Source: Aliivibrio wodanis (GTDB taxonomy: Bacteria > Pseudomonadota > Gammaproteobacteria > Enterobacterales > Vibrionaceae). Taken from it: a DNA stretch of 64,000 nucleotides. The stretch covers positions 1,119,801 to 1,183,800 of the forward strand of contig LN554847.1 in assembly GCA_000953695.1 (NCBI GenBank), read 5' to 3'. Below are positions 35,634 through 44,816 of the stretch, piece by piece. Below the pieces are notes generated by a model, which worked only from the letters and a program-made list of their open reading frames with translations, did not search any database and was not told the DNA's origin. Both the position numbers and the translations under genes were made by a program. Positions within the stretch are counted from its first letter, which is position 1; each line of letters begins with the position of its first letter.

Positions 35634-38600
35634 TTACAATTGTCTTGGAAGTGAAAAAGAGGTAAATAGTGATTTATTCAAGCTCTGATTGGTATCTCGC
35701 AGGGTGTAATCAAGAACTATATTATTGTCTTCAATTTTATAGTTAAGCTTGCGGATCAAACGATCTGATGTCGCACTTGAACTTCCCTCAAACAACGCTC
35801 TAAATAAGGCCCATTGACCAGTATATGAACGAGTAGCAATGCGATTCTCACCTTGGTAAAAATTAGTTGAAAGGTAACCATCAACCCCAGTTGTTGGCCA
35901 ATTTAAATCTGTCCATATTCTAGGCCCATGACGATAGCTAAAGATACTTTCTGATTCACGTACCTGAAACTCAGTAACCGTAGTACTCATCGAGCTAGGA
36001 CGAAATGCAAATCTCAACGCTAATTCTTGACCTGCTGAACCAAAGAAAGTTTGAGTTAACTTACGAGATTGACGAAGTTGAGTCAGAGCTTTATTACTAA
36101 TAGGTAACGTTAAACCATCAATCGCTTTACGCTTAAGAACTCCATTATCCCAGTAAACAAAAGGCTTTAACTGTTCATCAATAAATTTATCAACTCGCCC
36201 TTGTGGCTTAAAAAATTGAGAAAAATCATTCAGATCAACCTCTCCACGACCATTTAAGGAGAATGGGAAACGCCCTTCAATTGCTGAGCCATAAAATTGG
36301 TATACTTGCTCATTCCATTGTTGATTTAAATAACCAACGCTACCATTAATAACCTGACTCCACGCTTTCTGTGATAACTCTTTTGTCCAGAGCGCGACTT
36401 GGCTAGGCGCTTTGGCACCTTGACGCTGAAATTGAACAATCGCATCTTGACTTCCTGCTGCGTGCGCTAAGGAGTATTCATGCATCATCTTCCCAGGTTC
36501 TGAACTTGATAACGCAACATCAAAATAAGTATTTAACGAATCAAACTCTTGGATCAACCCATCAAGCGGAATAACAGCCCCTGCTTTACCATTACCATTA
36601 ACATAATTTCCATAGCCAATAAAAGCTTCATTAACAACATAAGATGGTTGTAAACGTAGTAACTTCCCACCGACTGCTCGATTGATTTTATCGGCTTTTC
36701 CTAGCCCTTTGGCTACTTTTTTCAAACCAAGTTGATTGGCTATTTTTTTATTACCTTTTGTATCTGGCTGCTCTTCTACTGCTAATGTAGTATTAACCAC
36801 AAGCGCTCCCAGTACATCTAGAACAGGGCTTGTTGCTGGCTCTCGTGCATTTTTCAATGCGTAGGCAAATTCCACCTGAGAGTTAAAGCTTTTTATTCGG
36901 ATGTTATTAACTAAATCTTTCCAGTAATAAATATAATCGGCAAAATATAGGCGTTGTATTTGCTTACTTAGATCGGTCAATTCCGTCACTGATGCACCAG
37001 ACATATTGCCCTGGATCTCTTTAAATTCACCCAATTGACGACGTAGTAGTTCTGATTTTGCCGTTAAATCAATAGTGCTATACCCTTGTTTGGTATAAAT
37101 CTCAGGGATTAAATAACCATGAAAGTCATTTGAGAACTCAAAAATAGTATCAAACTTGTCCCCAAGTTGACGGCGTATGTCCACCTGATTACGATATTCT
37201 GGTAGCTCTTTTATACGAGCATAAATAAGACGCTCTGGAGATAATCCTTCTAAGTTATTAGTGGCTACAGCAATCAAGGCATTATTAGGTTCTAAACGAT
37301 GTTGGTAATTACTATTAAATAAGTCTGTAATTAATAACGATAGAATATTAATATCATCTGAAGAGACATCGCCTTGATCTTTCATATTATCAATAAGATA
37401 AGCTTGCATTTCATTAATATCTAAACGCTGTACATCAAACAACATTTGGTAATAGCGTAACACCTCAAAGATTTTACTTGGGTTACCTAAGCTAACAAAT
37501 ACGTATAATTCAGAACTGATCAATTCTTCAATTTTTGGTAATAATATTAGATTAAGCTGCTCTTCATAAGCTTCATAGATTCGGTCCGCAGTTTCATCTT
37601 GTTTAATACTAACTTGTTGATACCAAGCTTTAGGCTCCACTCCTTTTGCCGAAACATCACGCAACTCATTAAGTAAGGCTATCATATCTGAGGTTGAGTA
37701 ATTATTATCAAGACGTTTAACATCATTACTGTACAATTTTAACTGCGTCATGGCATCTGCACGCCATTGCTCATCTTGGTTCCAATTATTTTTTAATAAG
37801 ACCCCTGTAAAAAAGATCGCCCCGATAATCAATAAAACCATGGCACTTCGCACAGCAAGATAACCAGCATGACGCCATTCATTAACACCTGTGATGCCTT
37901 TTTCTGGCAAAATAACATTACTAAACAAACGAGTTGAAAAGTAACTACGGCGACTTGGTTTTTGCTCACGATAACTTTGAGAATTAAATTCTGTTCGCTC
38001 AGCAATTACTTGTGTTAATAAGTCATGCTCTCGTCCTTTCTGGCCAGATGATAATAAATAAGCCCCACGTATCCATACCGCTTCACGAACTCGGTTTTCA
38101 TGACCAATATCAGTCAATAATTCATTCACTCTTTCAAGGAAAATACGAAGTTGATAAGGCAAAGCAATTACTGAGCTAGATTTTTCGCTATTAATATTTC
38201 GCAGCAACTCAAATTGTTGTTGAGCAACAGATTTAATCAATGTTTTACTTTGTTCTTCAAATTGATATTTATCAAAACGACGAGATTCAGTACATGGAAA
38301 TGTCATTCCAAATGGGTTTTCTACATCACAACCAGAAAAATCTTCAAAAAACTCAACAAAATCTGCAATAGTATCTGCTTTTGAGAAAACGCTATAAACA
38401 GGGAGTGTTAGATCTAACATTCCGCCCATTGACAGAATTGCTTCTTGATAAATGCTACTCAGTTTTTGACGGTCTTTTCGATCACTTTCAAGTAAACGAT
38501 CACAACCAATGATAGAAATCGCCCCGTTTAAACCTTGGCGAGGGCGGTATTTTAATAGCTGATTAGCGAACACCTCCCATAATTTCTCATCAATTCCTTC

Positions 38601-39119
38601 GTCATCAAATAAACGATGACCAACTTCAATTACGACTATCTGATCGTTATTCCAAAACTTAAGGTATTGCTCTGAGTCTCCACCTTCAAGGAGTTTATCA
38701 AAGACAGGTTCTAGTCCATTTTGTTGCAGTAGATAACTTTTGGCGTCTTTTTCACCACCTAACACTAAGTACCAAGGTAGGCTATACAAACTATCCAGTT
38801 TATTTCGGCCTGTACCTCGTACTTTTTTTGTCGCTACTTTAAACAACTGTTGGATAATACGTGTATCTTGTTTGAGTAAAACCTGTTGATCGTGTTTTTC
38901 ATTAACTGATTGATCGTTTTTATATTGCTTATACCACCACCACATTAACAATAAAAACACCACTGAGCTGAGTGCTATTGTGGTGAGTTTTAACCACTCC
39001 CATTCCTCGTCAGGTAAGTAAACCCAACATAATGCTGTACCTGTGATCATCAATATCGCAAATAAAACCGCACTGATTTTTTTCATCATATTATTTCTGC
39101 GCTCTCTTAATCGTAGCAT
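35634..39119 (-). CDS. tssM: T6SS membrane-complex protein TssM (IcmF)
   Basis: This approximately 1,150-residue inner-membrane protein spans the periplasm and, with TssJ and TssL, anchors the T6SS. Two N-terminal helices (about 15-30 and 45-62) and a third near 425 flank a cytoplasmic domain. The region that would hold Walker A reads YLVLGGEKDAKSYLL, lacking GK[ST], so NTP binding is doubtful, as reported for some other TssM. The large periplasmic C-terminal part ends with the TssJ-binding region. ATG 39119 overlaps tssL; the ATGs near 39089 (MMKKISAVLF) are an alternative start. Confidence 0.93.
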   Translation of the reverse strand: MLRLRERRNNMMKKISAVLFAILMITGTALCWVYLPDEEWEWLKLTTIALSSVVFLLLMWWWYKQYKNDQSVNEKHDQQVLLKQDTRIIQQLFKVATKKVRGTGRNKLDSLYSLPWYLVLGGEKDAKSYLLQQNGLEPVFDKLLEGGDSEQYLKFWNNDQIVVIEVGHRLFDDEGIDEKLWEVFANQLLKYRPRQGLNGAISIIGCDRLLESDRKDRQKLSSIYQEAILSMGGMLDLTLPVYSVFSKADTIADFVEFFEDFSGCDVENPFGMTFPCTESRRFDKYQFEEQSKTLIKSVAQQQFELLRNINSEKSSSVIALPYQLRIFLERVNELLTDIGHENRVREAVWIRGAYLLSSGQKGREHDLLTQVIAERTEFNSQSYREQKPSRRSYFSTRLFSNVILPEKGITGVNEWRHAGYLAVRSAMVLLIIGAIFFTGVLLKNNWNQDEQWRADAMTQLKLYSNDVKRLDNNYSTSDMIALLNELRDVSAKGVEPKAWYQQVSIKQDETADRIYEAYEEQLNLILLPKIEELISSELYVFVSLGNPSKIFEVLRYYQMLFDVQRLDINEMQAYLIDNMKDQGDVSSDDINILSLLITDLFNSNYQHRLEPNNALIAVATNNLEGLSPERLIYARIKELPEYRNQVDIRRQLGDKFDTIFEFSNDFHGYLIPEIYTKQGYSTIDLTAKSELLRRQLGEFKEIQGNMSGASVTELTDLSKQIQRLYFADYIYYWKDLVNNIRIKSFNSQVEFAYALKNAREPATSPVLDVLGALVVNTTLAVEEQPDTKGNKKIANQLGLKKVAKGLGKADKINRAVGGKLLRLQPSYVVNEAFIGYGNYVNGNGKAGAVIPLDGLIQEFDSLNTYFDVALSSSEPGKMMHEYSLAHAAGSQDAIVQFQRQGAKAPSQVALWTKELSQKAWSQVINGSVGYLNQQWNEQVYQFYGSAIEGRFPFSLNGRGEVDLNDFSQFFKPQGRVDKFIDEQLKPFVYWDNGVLKRKAIDGLTLPISNKALTQLRQSRKLTQTFFGSAGQELALRFAFRPSSMSTTVTEFQVRESESIFSYRHGPRIWTDLNWPTTGVDGYLSTNFYQGENRIATRSYTGQWALFRALFEGSSSATSDRLIRKLNYKIEDNNIVLDYTLRDTNQSLNKSLFTSFSLPRQL

Positions 39120-40230
39120 TCAAGCCAAAGCGAATATTCAACTCATTTTTAAGCTTTCGTATCACCGATAAATTATCTCCGGCTCTAATATAAAGCTCGA
39201 CACCATGATCTGTTTCACGCGTGAATGGTTCATATCCCGCTTGCTGTAATTCTGAAACTAATCGCACCGCATCTAATGAACGAGTAAACACTGCAAGCAC
39301 AACTTCCCACTGCTGAGTGGCTTTAGATGTTTGTTTTTTTTCATCAAGTTCAGTATTTTCAGTTGTTTTTCCTATATCTGCATCTGAGCTAATATAAATC
39401 AACTCTTCGCTGTTTTTCTTACCAACACTAGACATATCGATAGCATTAAATTGAGCAAGAATTGGCTGGCTGCGATTAAAATACCAATACTCTGATGCAC
39501 CATAAGCAGACATAATGCATAGAAATGCAATCGCTAATGTTTTGGGCATGCTCAGCATTAACCACGGTTGTTTCCCTTCAATAAGTTCAGGTACTTTTGG
39601 TACAGGTAATACGTTTTCACTGCGATAATGTCGAATAATGGAATACACATTCGACTGGATCTCATGCAGAACACTCTCATCATCATGTCGGAAGCGCCCT
39701 TTAAATCCCAGCATAAGTAGAACGTATTGAAGCTCTAAAAAATCCACTAGTTTTGCAGGCTGCTGACTCGCTTTATCTAACAGAGTGAAAAAAGCTTCAC
39801 CTCCATTACGTTGAGAAAAAACTTTACTCAATAAAGAGTGATTTTCCCAACGAGCACTCTCACCCCATTGGGTGTAAAGAATGGCCTCATCAAAGGCTGC
39901 GCATAATACAAAACAACTTTTTTCTATAATACTTGGGTGATACTCAAGATACGTACCACGTTGGCGAAAAACGGCAATTTCATCCAATAAACGCTGTCTA
40001 AAACGGTTTATGTCCCTTGGCTCTCCTTGACGAGGCAAGGTTACTAAGATTGCAAACAGTTCCGTTGCAGAGTTCAGTAGCGGGCTATTATAAACTGCCA
40101 GACTATCTATCAATCGCTCTGATCCTGAAAGATCAACATCCTTAAGCTCGGCAATTTTTTTCTTTTCCGATACTTTTTCTTTAGCGTGACGAACTTCTAC
40201 CGTCGCTTCTTCATTAAATAATCCGCTCAC
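39091..40230 (-). CDS. tssL: T6SS membrane-complex protein TssL (DotU) with SPOR-like C-terminus
   Basis: This 379-residue protein starts at GTG. The cytoplasmic DotU domain (about 55-225) has ETPVQ-region equivalents such as ILYTQWGESARWENHSLL. A single membrane helix follows (about 230-250, LAIAFLCIMSAYGASEYW). The periplasmic tail (about 305-377, WEVVLAVFTRSLDAVRLVSE...) looks like a SPOR domain, which binds denuded peptidoglycan. Evolved TssL proteins with peptidoglycan-binding tails are known, though usually OmpA-like. The gene lies 7 nt after tssK. Confidence 0.9.
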   Translation of the reverse strand: MSGLFNEEATVEVRHAKEKVSEKKKIAELKDVDLSGSERLIDSLAVYNSPLLNSATELFAILVTLPRQGEPRDINRFRQRLLDEIAVFRQRGTYLEYHPSIIEKSCFVLCAAFDEAILYTQWGESARWENHSLLSKVFSQRNGGEAFFTLLDKASQQPAKLVDFLELQYVLLMLGFKGRFRHDDESVLHEIQSNVYSIIRHYRSENVLPVPKVPELIEGKQPWLMLSMPKTLAIAFLCIMSAYGASEYWYFNRSQPILAQFNAIDMSSVGKKNSEELIYISSDADIGKTTENTELDEKKQTSKATQQWEVVLAVFTRSLDAVRLVSELQQAGYEPFTRETDHGVELYIRAGDNLSVIRKLKNELNIRFGLNATIKRAQK

Positions 40231-40237
40231 AACTCAC

Positions 40238-41554
40238 CTACCTAATCACGTGAAATTCAACGTGTACATCTTCTATACGCTCATCGATATGTAAGGCAAT
40301 TGGCTCATCTTTTTTCACCAAGGCTTGCCATAACTCTGATTTGGTATCAATCTCAAAGTACGCAGCATCATGCTTAGATTTAAGCTCAGAAGGAGCATAA
40401 GGTAGATTACGCAATGCAACACCTGATAATGCGTTACGAACCAAGCCAGCAATATCACTATTGCCTGCAAGCTTGATAGCTTTAGGAAATTCTTCGCTAA
40501 GGCGTGATGCACCCAATGGCGAAGTAGCGACAAGAATAAAGCGCCCTTCATTATATAAACTACGATCTTTCACTAATGTACGAAGCAGACGTCGAGAAAC
40601 AAATAATTGTGTATCCCATGATAAGGTCGTTAAATTATCAATTTGAACTTCACGCAATAGCACTAATAACTCAGAGAAAATCACAGAGAAAATGCTGTAT
40701 AAGTCATTTTGATCCCATACTAATGAATCTTTAGGCATTTTTCCTTCTAGGCCTTGCATCTGTCCTGCCATTGATAAACATTCTACATACAAGTGCTTGG
40801 TTAATAAGGTACTATCTTGATTCCACTGTTGTAGTTTTGGCATCCAAGCGCCTAAGGCTTGCAACCATAAATAATCACGCATCATGGCTTGGTAACTTTT
40901 ACTTTCATTTTCAGCTTGAAGGCGAGTAGATATCGTCATTGCACGGTATTGCACTTGAGAGAGCACATCAGCCACACAATCTTTAAGATAATTAGATACA
41001 CCAAAGTGCAAACAATGTGGTACAAAAGCTTGATTCAGAATTACTGCACCTTCTGATTTATGCTCGCTAACTTCACAAACTGCTATTAAGGTATAATCTT
41101 GTAGCTCTTCATCTTCTAATTTAAGAACAATATTAAGCTCGGCGAGCTCTAACAGTACTGATTCACTATGCTCACGGCTAGTATCAAATACTGGATGTTC
41201 TACAGAAGAGTGTCGCAAACGCTGATCAACACCAACATCTACGGCTCCTGGTCTCGATACTGGTAAAGCAAGATATACTTTTTTGTGATTCATATTTTTA
41301 GGAATATCTAGAACAAGTCCACGATTAATTTCAAATGGTGTTCCATCAGGAAAGATACCCTTTGCGCGACGAACAGATACTTTGCCTATGTTCAGCATAG
41401 AGCGATCAAGTTCAAGTAAAGTTAATCCATTTCCTTGAGGTGCAATCTGCTCTGTAAACTCACGAGTTAAATGTTCAACATAACGTGTTTGCTGTTGAAA
41501 ATGCTGCGGAGAAAGGAACATCCCTTCACTCCAAACGACTTTTTTATTATCCAT
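40238..41554 (-). CDS. tssK: T6SS baseplate protein TssK
   Basis: This 438-residue protein links the baseplate to the membrane complex. It opens with the family motif VVWSEGMFLSPQHFQQQ (about residues 5-21) and continues through the shoulder and head domains (for example LRHSSVEHPVF and LPYAPSELKSKHDAAYFEID). Length is standard (about 440-450). It is 2 nt from the tssJ stop, within one tight operon. Confidence 0.95.
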   Translation of the reverse strand: MDNKKVVWSEGMFLSPQHFQQQTRYVEHLTREFTEQIAPQGNGLTLLELDRSMLNIGKVSVRRAKGIFPDGTPFEINRGLVLDIPKNMNHKKVYLALPVSRPGAVDVGVDQRLRHSSVEHPVFDTSREHSESVLLELAELNIVLKLEDEELQDYTLIAVCEVSEHKSEGAVILNQAFVPHCLHFGVSNYLKDCVADVLSQVQYRAMTISTRLQAENESKSYQAMMRDYLWLQALGAWMPKLQQWNQDSTLLTKHLYVECLSMAGQMQGLEGKMPKDSLVWDQNDLYSIFSVIFSELLVLLREVQIDNLTTLSWDTQLFVSRRLLRTLVKDRSLYNEGRFILVATSPLGASRLSEEFPKAIKLAGNSDIAGLVRNALSGVALRNLPYAPSELKSKHDAAYFEIDTKSELWQALVKKDEPIALHIDERIEDVHVEFHVIR

Positions 41555-41556
41555 TA

Positions 41557-42021
41557 TTATTCCTCTTCGCCTGATACTGATAGATTAATTCCATCTATTT
41601 CAATATTAATGGCTGTAGTTCCTAAGATTATCGGTTTATAGATAACTTTATTCTTTGCTTCACGGTAGGCAGCAAATCCGGCTATAACACCGATATATTT
41701 AGTTTCTGCTGCAAGAGGAAATACTTCTTGGCGTGTCTCTCCTGGTAAAATACTTTCTAACTGACGAGTAAGTAACAACTCTGCTTTTAAAACACCCTGC
41801 TCATCATTATAAATTTGAATAAAATCTGCTTGTGAAAACGCTTGGCTATCTGTTAATTGATATACACGTAGCTCTAATGGTGAAGGTTTTCCTTCCACAT
41901 TTGGATTAATATTTGAAGCTGCTTTTATATTTAGTACGACTTGAGGAGCAAGCTCTGCACCACCAAAACTGCAACCAGACAGCAAGGAAATAAAAAGAGA
42001 TGACATTAACCATTTTCTCAT
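41557..42021 (-). CDS. tssJ: T6SS outer-membrane lipoprotein TssJ
   Basis: This 154-residue lipoprotein has lipobox LLSGC near residue 17, followed by a beta-sandwich. Conserved TssJ features are SPLELRVYQLTDSQAFSQADF and the late YIGVIAGFA strand. It recruits TssM at the outer membrane. Its start overlaps the FHA gene stop by 4 nt. Confidence 0.92.
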   Translation of the reverse strand: MRKWLMSSLFISLLSGCSFGGAELAPQVVLNIKAASNINPNVEGKPSPLELRVYQLTDSQAFSQADFIQIYNDEQGVLKAELLLTRQLESILPGETRQEVFPLAAETKYIGVIAGFAAYREAKNKVIYKPIILGTTAINIEIDGINLSVSGEEE

Positions 42022-42968
42022 TTGTTATCTCCTTCTAGATTACGCTGTAGACGAATGGCATCATGAAAATAAGCATGGAATTTAATTTGCCAATCCTTAT
42101 TTTCAACTTGTCTAGTAAAGTAACGCTTATACATATCCCAATATTTAGGTTTACCACCAAAAAAGCTCGGCGTAGAAAGATCATTAAACATATCTTCCAT
42201 TGCATGAGGAGATATGTCTGACAACAAACGGGTTAATGCCATTTCTAATGCTCTATCCATATGTTGTTGCATTCTTTCTTCACTTTTTCGATAAGCTATC
42301 AATGCATACTTATCCTCTTCTGCCTCGACACTTTCTCGTTTTGGTATTTCTTCTAATGATTGAAGAGGCAAATTAGATTGAAATTCTGCCCCCGAAAATG
42401 GGTCGTCATCTAATGCAGCAAAACTTAAATTTACTTCTTTATGTTCCCGTACTTTTTTCATATCAGCGGTGCTAAACGGGTCATCATCAATAACATTACG
42501 ATCGGTAAACGTAAAATCTAATTCAGGCTCTTGATAGACAGAATTTGAAGAAAATGAAGACTCATCTTCTGAGGTACTAAAAGGGTCATCTCCAAACGAC
42601 GAACTCTCAGATAACACTGAAAATTCCTGAGCTTGAGCGTCTTCAGGAACAAAACAAGACACTAATAAACGATAACGACCTATATCAAGTATATCCCCAT
42701 CATTTAATGTTGTTTGGTTACCTAAACCAAGCTGTTTATCTGAACCATTGATAAATAAGCCATTAGTACTATCATCGATAACTTGATAACCTCGCGATGT
42801 TTTTTTAATGACTGCATGAGAGCCTGATACCTCTCGTGTGGCATCACTTAGTTGCATAGAAGCACCAAAAGCACGCCCAATGCTTCCCCCTTCTTCAGGT
42901 AGTGATTTATTCCATTCTGAAATACTTTCACCATCTGGTGAACTAATTATTCTTATCGATATAGGCAT
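42018..42968 (-). CDS. T6SS FHA-domain protein (TagH/Fha type) with repeated DPFS motifs
   Basis: This 316-residue protein has an N-terminal FHA domain (about 25-105, with SGSHAVI and DDSTNGLFING) that binds phosphothreonine. The C-terminal domain (about 225-316) is the one typical of T6SS FHA proteins. The acidic linker contains DPFS three times (128-131, 163-166, 189-192), twice as DPFST, which could be kinase targets or docking points. Together with the kinase it suggests post-translational control of assembly. It starts 1 nt after the binding-protein gene, so it is cotranscribed with the four-gene insert. Confidence 0.88.
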   Translation of the reverse strand: MPISIRIISSPDGESISEWNKSLPEEGGSIGRAFGASMQLSDATREVSGSHAVIKKTSRGYQVIDDSTNGLFINGSDKQLGLGNQTTLNDGDILDIGRYRLLVSCFVPEDAQAQEFSVLSESSSFGDDPFSTSEDESSFSSNSVYQEPELDFTFTDRNVIDDDPFSTADMKKVREHKEVNLSFAALDDDPFSGAEFQSNLPLQSLEEIPKRESVEAEEDKYALIAYRKSEERMQQHMDRALEMALTRLLSDISPHAMEDMFNDLSTPSFFGGKPKYWDMYKRYFTRQVENKDWQIKFHAYFHDAIRLQRNLEGDNK

Positions 42969-42969
42969 A

Positions 42970-43677
42970 TTACTTACCCTTACATTGTTGTATCGTACGA
43001 TTAAATTCAGTTAAGAACTGCGGGTATTTTTTTACAAATGTTTTCGAAAAATAGACACCAAGCGGTTGAGATTTCATTTGTTTTTTTGAGATAGCTCGAT
43101 AACTAATCCCTAACTGCTTAATGGTTTCTTCTATTACCTCATCATTACCTAAAATCGCACCGATCTCACCTTTTAACATTAATTGAACCATGGCTTTTGC
43201 ACTTCGCGGCTTCATTGATACTTGATAACCATTTTTTTGTAGCCAAAACCATTTATTTGAACCGAATAATGCAACAACTTCTACTTGGCTTTTAAACATC
43301 ATACTGTTGATATCAATAGAGTCTGAAAGCGAAAACCAACTCCAGTGTTGATCCATCACAGGCTCTGAATAAATGGCGTATTCATCTCGTTTACTGTTAT
43401 GAGAAGCTAAGAAAAAACCATGCTGACTGCCCACTTCCGTTAACAACTGCGCTTTATCCCATTTGGTCATCATTAATTGATAGGGCTGGTCCATTTTCTT
43501 CATTATGCATTTTAGCTTTTCAATACCAGATCCTTTCATCTCACCATTTTCTTGGTACTGATAAGGAAACCACTCTTGAGTCGCAAGCAATAAACGCTCA
43601 GGACGACTGTAAGCATTAGCTGATTGAGCAAAAAGCGTTGCTCCAATAATTACAGTTGCTATCAATATCGATTTCAC
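42970..43677 (-). CDS. Periplasmic binding protein, SBP_bac_3 type (T6SS insert gene 4)
   Basis: This 235-residue protein has a signal peptide (about 1-22, ending QSANA) and an amino-acid-type bilobal fold beginning RLLLATQEWFPYQYQENGEMKG. The rest follows the family order of two domains and ends with EFNRTIQQCKGK. No permease or ATPase of an ABC importer is encoded nearby, so it may act as a sensor rather than in uptake. It overlaps the preceding gene by 4 nt. Confidence 0.8.
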   Translation of the reverse strand: MKSILIATVIIGATLFAQSANAYSRPERLLLATQEWFPYQYQENGEMKGSGIEKLKCIMKKMDQPYQLMMTKWDKAQLLTEVGSQHGFFLASHNSKRDEYAIYSEPVMDQHWSWFSLSDSIDINSMMFKSQVEVVALFGSNKWFWLQKNGYQVSMKPRSAKAMVQLMLKGEIGAILGNDEVIEETIKQLGISYRAISKKQMKSQPLGVYFSKTFVKKYPQFLTEFNRTIQQCKGK

Positions 43678-44816
43678 GGATTACTCTTCTCCATACTCAT
43701 ACCTGCTGAACGGATCATTTCACCATTGTCAGCATAAATATCACTAGCCATTTCAAGTAACACAAAAGGGATCGTAGTATTAAGGCGCTCAGCTTGCATA
43801 AAACTAATCGAAATATCAGGTGGGGATAATAGACCTACAGGCAAGTCCTGAGGCTCCACGTTGTCCCGTAATATTTTTATGCCATATAATGCAGCTTGAT
43901 GGGCATTATTCTCAAAACCAACACCCACTGACATTAAAGCACTATGCTCACTATTATTCACCGCATTTGGTACAACTGTCAGCAGTGGTAATTGTTTCGA
44001 TGAAAGATAAATATCATCAACTCTAGACAGTAAACTTGAACTCCCCGTTAACCATAATAATGACTGTTCAAAATTAGGGTCTTGCTTCTCCATTAAGCTT
44101 ACTTGTTTACTCATAATAGCGTCTAATGATGACTCTGGTTGGCTTTCATCCACCTCAATAGCAAATACAGAAATACCATTTGCTTCAGCTTCTTGCTTTA
44201 ACGGTAAAAACTGAGTCACATAAGCGCTAGTATTACTTTTGGCGTATAACACCCCAATCTGACGCAATTCAGGGTTAAATCGAGATAAAAAGCTTAACGT
44301 TATATTTGCTGGCAAATTAAGCGATGTATAAGCAAAGTTATTATGACTGCTTTTATAGGTGTCGGTTAAACCGAGTAACACAGGGTCTTTCGCGTTAACT
44401 GAAACCACAGGAAGTTGGCCGCCTGCATAAAGTTGATGAACCGCAACTGTCGCTTTAGATCCAACGGTATAAATCAAACTAGCCTGTTTTTCTGCCTGAT
44501 TAAGTAAGTGTTGTAACTGTTCTGGTTCACTAGGTAATAAGAAAACCCTGAATGTGGCAGTGCTCAGTTCTCGTTTATACACTTTAAGCATTGCTCCCAA
44601 AGCTGTATCGTATGATTTAGCTTTGCGTGAAACTAAAACCCATACTTTTGGGTGCTCTGCATAAGGAATAAACTCAACGAAATTTTTGTCTTCATTAATT
44701 TGCCAAACGTCGTCATTTTTCAGTTCTTCTCCAAGCCAACTTGGCCATGCAGCAACAACTGGCGTGACGGTTAAGGACATAAGTAATATAACCAAGTAAT
44801 AAGCTCTAGCTATCAT
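43674..44816 (-). CDS. Periplasmic binding protein, ABC_sub_bind (PF04392-like) type (T6SS insert gene 3)
   Basis: This 380-residue protein has a signal peptide (ends VTPVVAA near residue 22). Its bilobal fold resembles the ABC_sub_bind family, with LIYTVGSKATVAVHQL, LPVVSVNAKDPVLLGL and RQIGVLYAKSNTSAYV. Such proteins usually bind aromatic amino acids or small molecules. It is translationally linked to both neighbours by 4-nt overlaps and has no dedicated ABC transporter. Confidence 0.75.
   Translation of the reverse strand: MIARAYYLVILLMSLTVTPVVAAWPSWLGEELKNDDVWQINEDKNFVEFIPYAEHPKVWVLVSRKAKSYDTALGAMLKVYKRELSTATFRVFLLPSEPEQLQHLLNQAEKQASLIYTVGSKATVAVHQLYAGGQLPVVSVNAKDPVLLGLTDTYKSSHNNFAYTSLNLPANITLSFLSRFNPELRQIGVLYAKSNTSAYVTQFLPLKQEAEANGISVFAIEVDESQPESSLDAIMSKQVSLMEKQDPNFEQSLLWLTGSSSLLSRVDDIYLSSKQLPLLTVVPNAVNNSEHSALMSVGVGFENNAHQAALYGIKILRDNVEPQDLPVGLLSPPDISISFMQAERLNTTIPFVLLEMASDIYADNGEMIRSAGMSMEKSNP

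Noticed and set aside
35634-39119. Walker A motif in TssM as evidence of NTPase activity
   Set aside because: The matching segment reads GGEKDAKSYLL and lacks the GK[ST] core, so ATP binding cannot be claimed.
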